64,000 nt of DNA. Origin: Mansonella perstans (lineage: Eukaryota; Nematoda; Chromadorea; Rhabditida; Onchocercidae). Location: positions 1 to 64,000 of the forward strand of contig JBAMDO010000096.1 in the NCBI GenBank assembly GCA_037074765.1, given 5' to 3'. Under the pieces are notes generated by a model. It was not told the DNA's origin, did not search any database, and saw nothing but the letters and a program-made list of their open reading frames with translations. Position 1 is the stretch's first letter, and each line of letters starts with the position of its first letter. The position numbers were made by a program, and so were the translations under genes. This document shows positions 62,255-64,000 of this stretch, piece by piece.

Positions 62255-64000
62255 TCATATTTTTTTTTTTTTTGGCTTTTTCCCACGTAAACTACTTTCT
62301 GCAGAAGTAGGTTCAGCACACCGAAATCTTTTCCATTGCTGAAATTAAAACAAAAATTGGACAAATAATGAAAAATTGCAACAATTAAAATTTAGAAAAG
62401 ATATCAATGGTAATATTGAAAATGTTAGTTATAGTTTAATTTTAAATTTTTTTCTTTTTTAAATATTGGATATCTATTTGAGCGATTGACTAACTTACAC
62501 TCTGATATTTTTGATGACGTCGCAAGACTTCTTCACTGTAATTTCTTCCTTGTAAAGGTAACTCTGCTAAAATTTTAAAGAGTAAATTTTGTCAGTTTGA
62601 AATACTGTTAATTTTTAAGCAAAACGGCATTCAAAAATGCCATTTTGTATGCAAGAAAGCTTACAACTTTCTAATTGTAAGTTTTCTTGCGTAAACCAGC
62701 AAACTGGCGTCACTGGTATCATTACGTGAGGCATGAAAGTGAATGAATTAGGACTTCAATGACTTATCCACAAACATTAATTCTTACTTTCGATGCCTCA
62801 AATTTATGTTTTGATTTTTTTCATTTTCTATTCATTTTATATTTCGTTTGTTCATGATAGTTTAATTTTATGGCTGAATAATTGAAGTATTAGAAGTGTT
62901 ATCTTTTTTTTTTTTTAAATAGCTTAATAAATTAGGACTTTAATGTACAACAGCGCCATACGACGTCATTAGAGAAGCGCAGTAAGTAATTTTTTTGTAG
63001 TTTTAGAACGAAATTTGCCTTGACTTTTAAATGTCCTAAAAATTTACAATTTTCCTTGCAAATCAAAATTTATGTCTCATGCTTTGTTTTCTTTTGCTTT
63101 GCTTTTCTTACTTAATTCACGGCATAAAATTAATTTTTAATTCATGAATTTTAAGGATTTACTTTGAGTAATATAGCGCAAGAGTAGAAAATGAAAAAAA
63201 ATGACCAAGTTTTGTTGAAAAAATTTTATAATTAATGTTAATTTTAATGTTAGATTAACTTAAATTGAAACTTACGCTTCGTGACAATTGCTTCTTCCTG
63301 CAAACATAAATTATAACTATCATTAGTGTGATAGTGACATTATTAAAACTTTCAAAATGAAAATTTGGTTATTCGATCGGTGAAATAATTTTTAACTTAC
63401 AGATTTAGCATTTTTCGATTCCGGTTCCATTGTTACATTCGTAACTTCCGGTACGCGTTTCGGTTCCGTTTTTACATCTATAACTTCAGGTACACATTCC
63501 GGTTCTACTTTTACATCCATAACTTCAGGCTCTGGCTCAGTCTCTGATTTAGTCATTACTTGTATTGGTTCAGATTGAGGAAGTTCTTCTTCTGACGGCA
63601 ATCCGAAGTGCTCAGGTTCTGCTGCTTGAAGCTCTGATGATTCATCTTTGGATTCTAACTTCAACTCCGATACAATTTTTAGCTCTAATTTGAAGGTAGA
63701 TTCTGAAATCTTCTCATGCTCCGGTTCATGTTCCAATGAAAGCTCAGCTCCTGCTACACACTCAGATCCCAATTGATGTTCCAATACAAGTTCAAGTTCG
63801 ATCTCTGTTGATACAGAAGCTTTTTCGAGAAATTCTGCAGAAAAAATTTTTTGAAAATTTAGGAATAATTTCAACCAAGTAAATGCATCACAAATTAAAT
63901 TGCAAAAAAATAAAATGATTAAATAGAACATTCCATTTAAAAAAAAAAAAAAAACTAAACTTACCATTTTCTTGATCACAATGTGCTCCTTGTACAGTTG
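62255..64000 (-). CDS. Glu-rich protein with Lys-rich tail, 3' part (runs off window)
   Basis: Five exons in phase: beyond 64000 to 63965, 63401-63834, 63276-63297 (22-nt micro-exon), 62499-62566 and 62255-62338, ending in TGA. The large exon is very rich in Glu, Leu, Ser, Val and Pro. It carries about three tandem copies of a 13-15-residue unit (PEVMDVKVEPECV, PEVIDVKTEPKRV, PEVTNVTMEPES). The last exons encode RNYSEEVLRRHQKYQSQWKR and end with GKKPKKKKI, a possible nuclear localisation signal. I recognise no family. The composition suggests a disordered, perhaps nuclear or cytoskeleton-associated protein. The 5' part lies outside the window, so length and start are unknown. Confidence 0.7.
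62379..62467 (+). repeat. Repeat C, copy 2
   Basis: Second copy of the segment at 53993-54081, located in an intron of the Glu-rich gene. Confidence 0.75.
62620..62690. repeat. Two adjacent hairpins in an intron of the Glu-rich gene
   Basis: 62620-62646 pairs AAAACGGCATT with AATGCCATTTT (one mismatch). 62651-62690 pairs GCAAGAAAGCTTACAA with TTGTAAGTTTTCTTGC (one mismatch) around a loop of about 8 nt. Confidence 0.75.

Noticed and set aside
1..64000. tRNA, rRNA, CRISPR, bacterial operon or endosymbiont-derived segments
   Set aside because: No tRNA-like arm pairs, rRNA motifs, CRISPR-type spacing or GC/codon shift to bacterial style was seen by eye; a covariance-model search would be needed to exclude tRNAs.

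Overview
The window is eukaryotic and looks like nematode nuclear DNA, most probably from a filarial or other clade III worm. It is very AT-rich. Genes are split into many short exons (about 40-340 bp), with GTAAG/GTATG donors and TTTCAG/TTTTAG acceptors. The three conserved genes are animal genes, and a fourth gene encodes a C-x3-C-x3-C repeat secreted protein of a type typical of nematodes. The species assignment is inference. All exon coordinates were built by eye from splice signals, reading phase and remembered family sequences; no alignment was run.

Layout. 880-21,894 (minus): a MASK/ANKHD1 orthologue, modelled as 50 exons that stay in phase for 2,388 codons, with two ankyrin blocks and one KH domain. 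A decayed mariner transposon lies in one of its introns (12,701-13,849). 22.7-33.8 kb: a long AT-rich gap with a 27-bp minisatellite, other tandem repeats, one arm of a dispersed inverted repeat, and a few short islands that look like orphan exons. 33,852-46,342 (minus): a MON2 orthologue, 40 exons and 1,702 codons. 47,621-51,613 (minus): an ST7 orthologue, 13 exons and 540 codons, immediately upstream of MON2 on the same strand. 51.6-57.1 kb: repeat-rich gap with the second arm of the inverted repeat. 57,136-59,485 (plus): a secreted Cys/Gln-rich protein with two possible terminal exons. 60.5-61.65 kb: a long imperfect inverted repeat. 62,255-64,000 (minus): the 3' part of an unrecognised Glu-rich, Lys-tailed protein gene that runs off the window.

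Functionally, MASK is a KH/ankyrin scaffold (YAP/Yorkie co-factor in other animals). MON2 is a DCB/HUS-type relative of large Arf-GEFs acting in endosome-Golgi traffic. ST7 is a conserved multi-pass membrane protein of poorly defined role. The ST7-MON2 order and the splice acceptor 6 nt upstream of the MON2 ATG suggest co-transcription with spliced-leader addition. I did not find a clearly new multi-gene system. The most unusual items are the circularly permuted, nearly identical repeat arms that flank the ST7-MON2 block, the long inverted repeat near 61 kb, the minisatellite open on both strands, and the alternative last exons of the Cys-rich gene and possibly of MON2.
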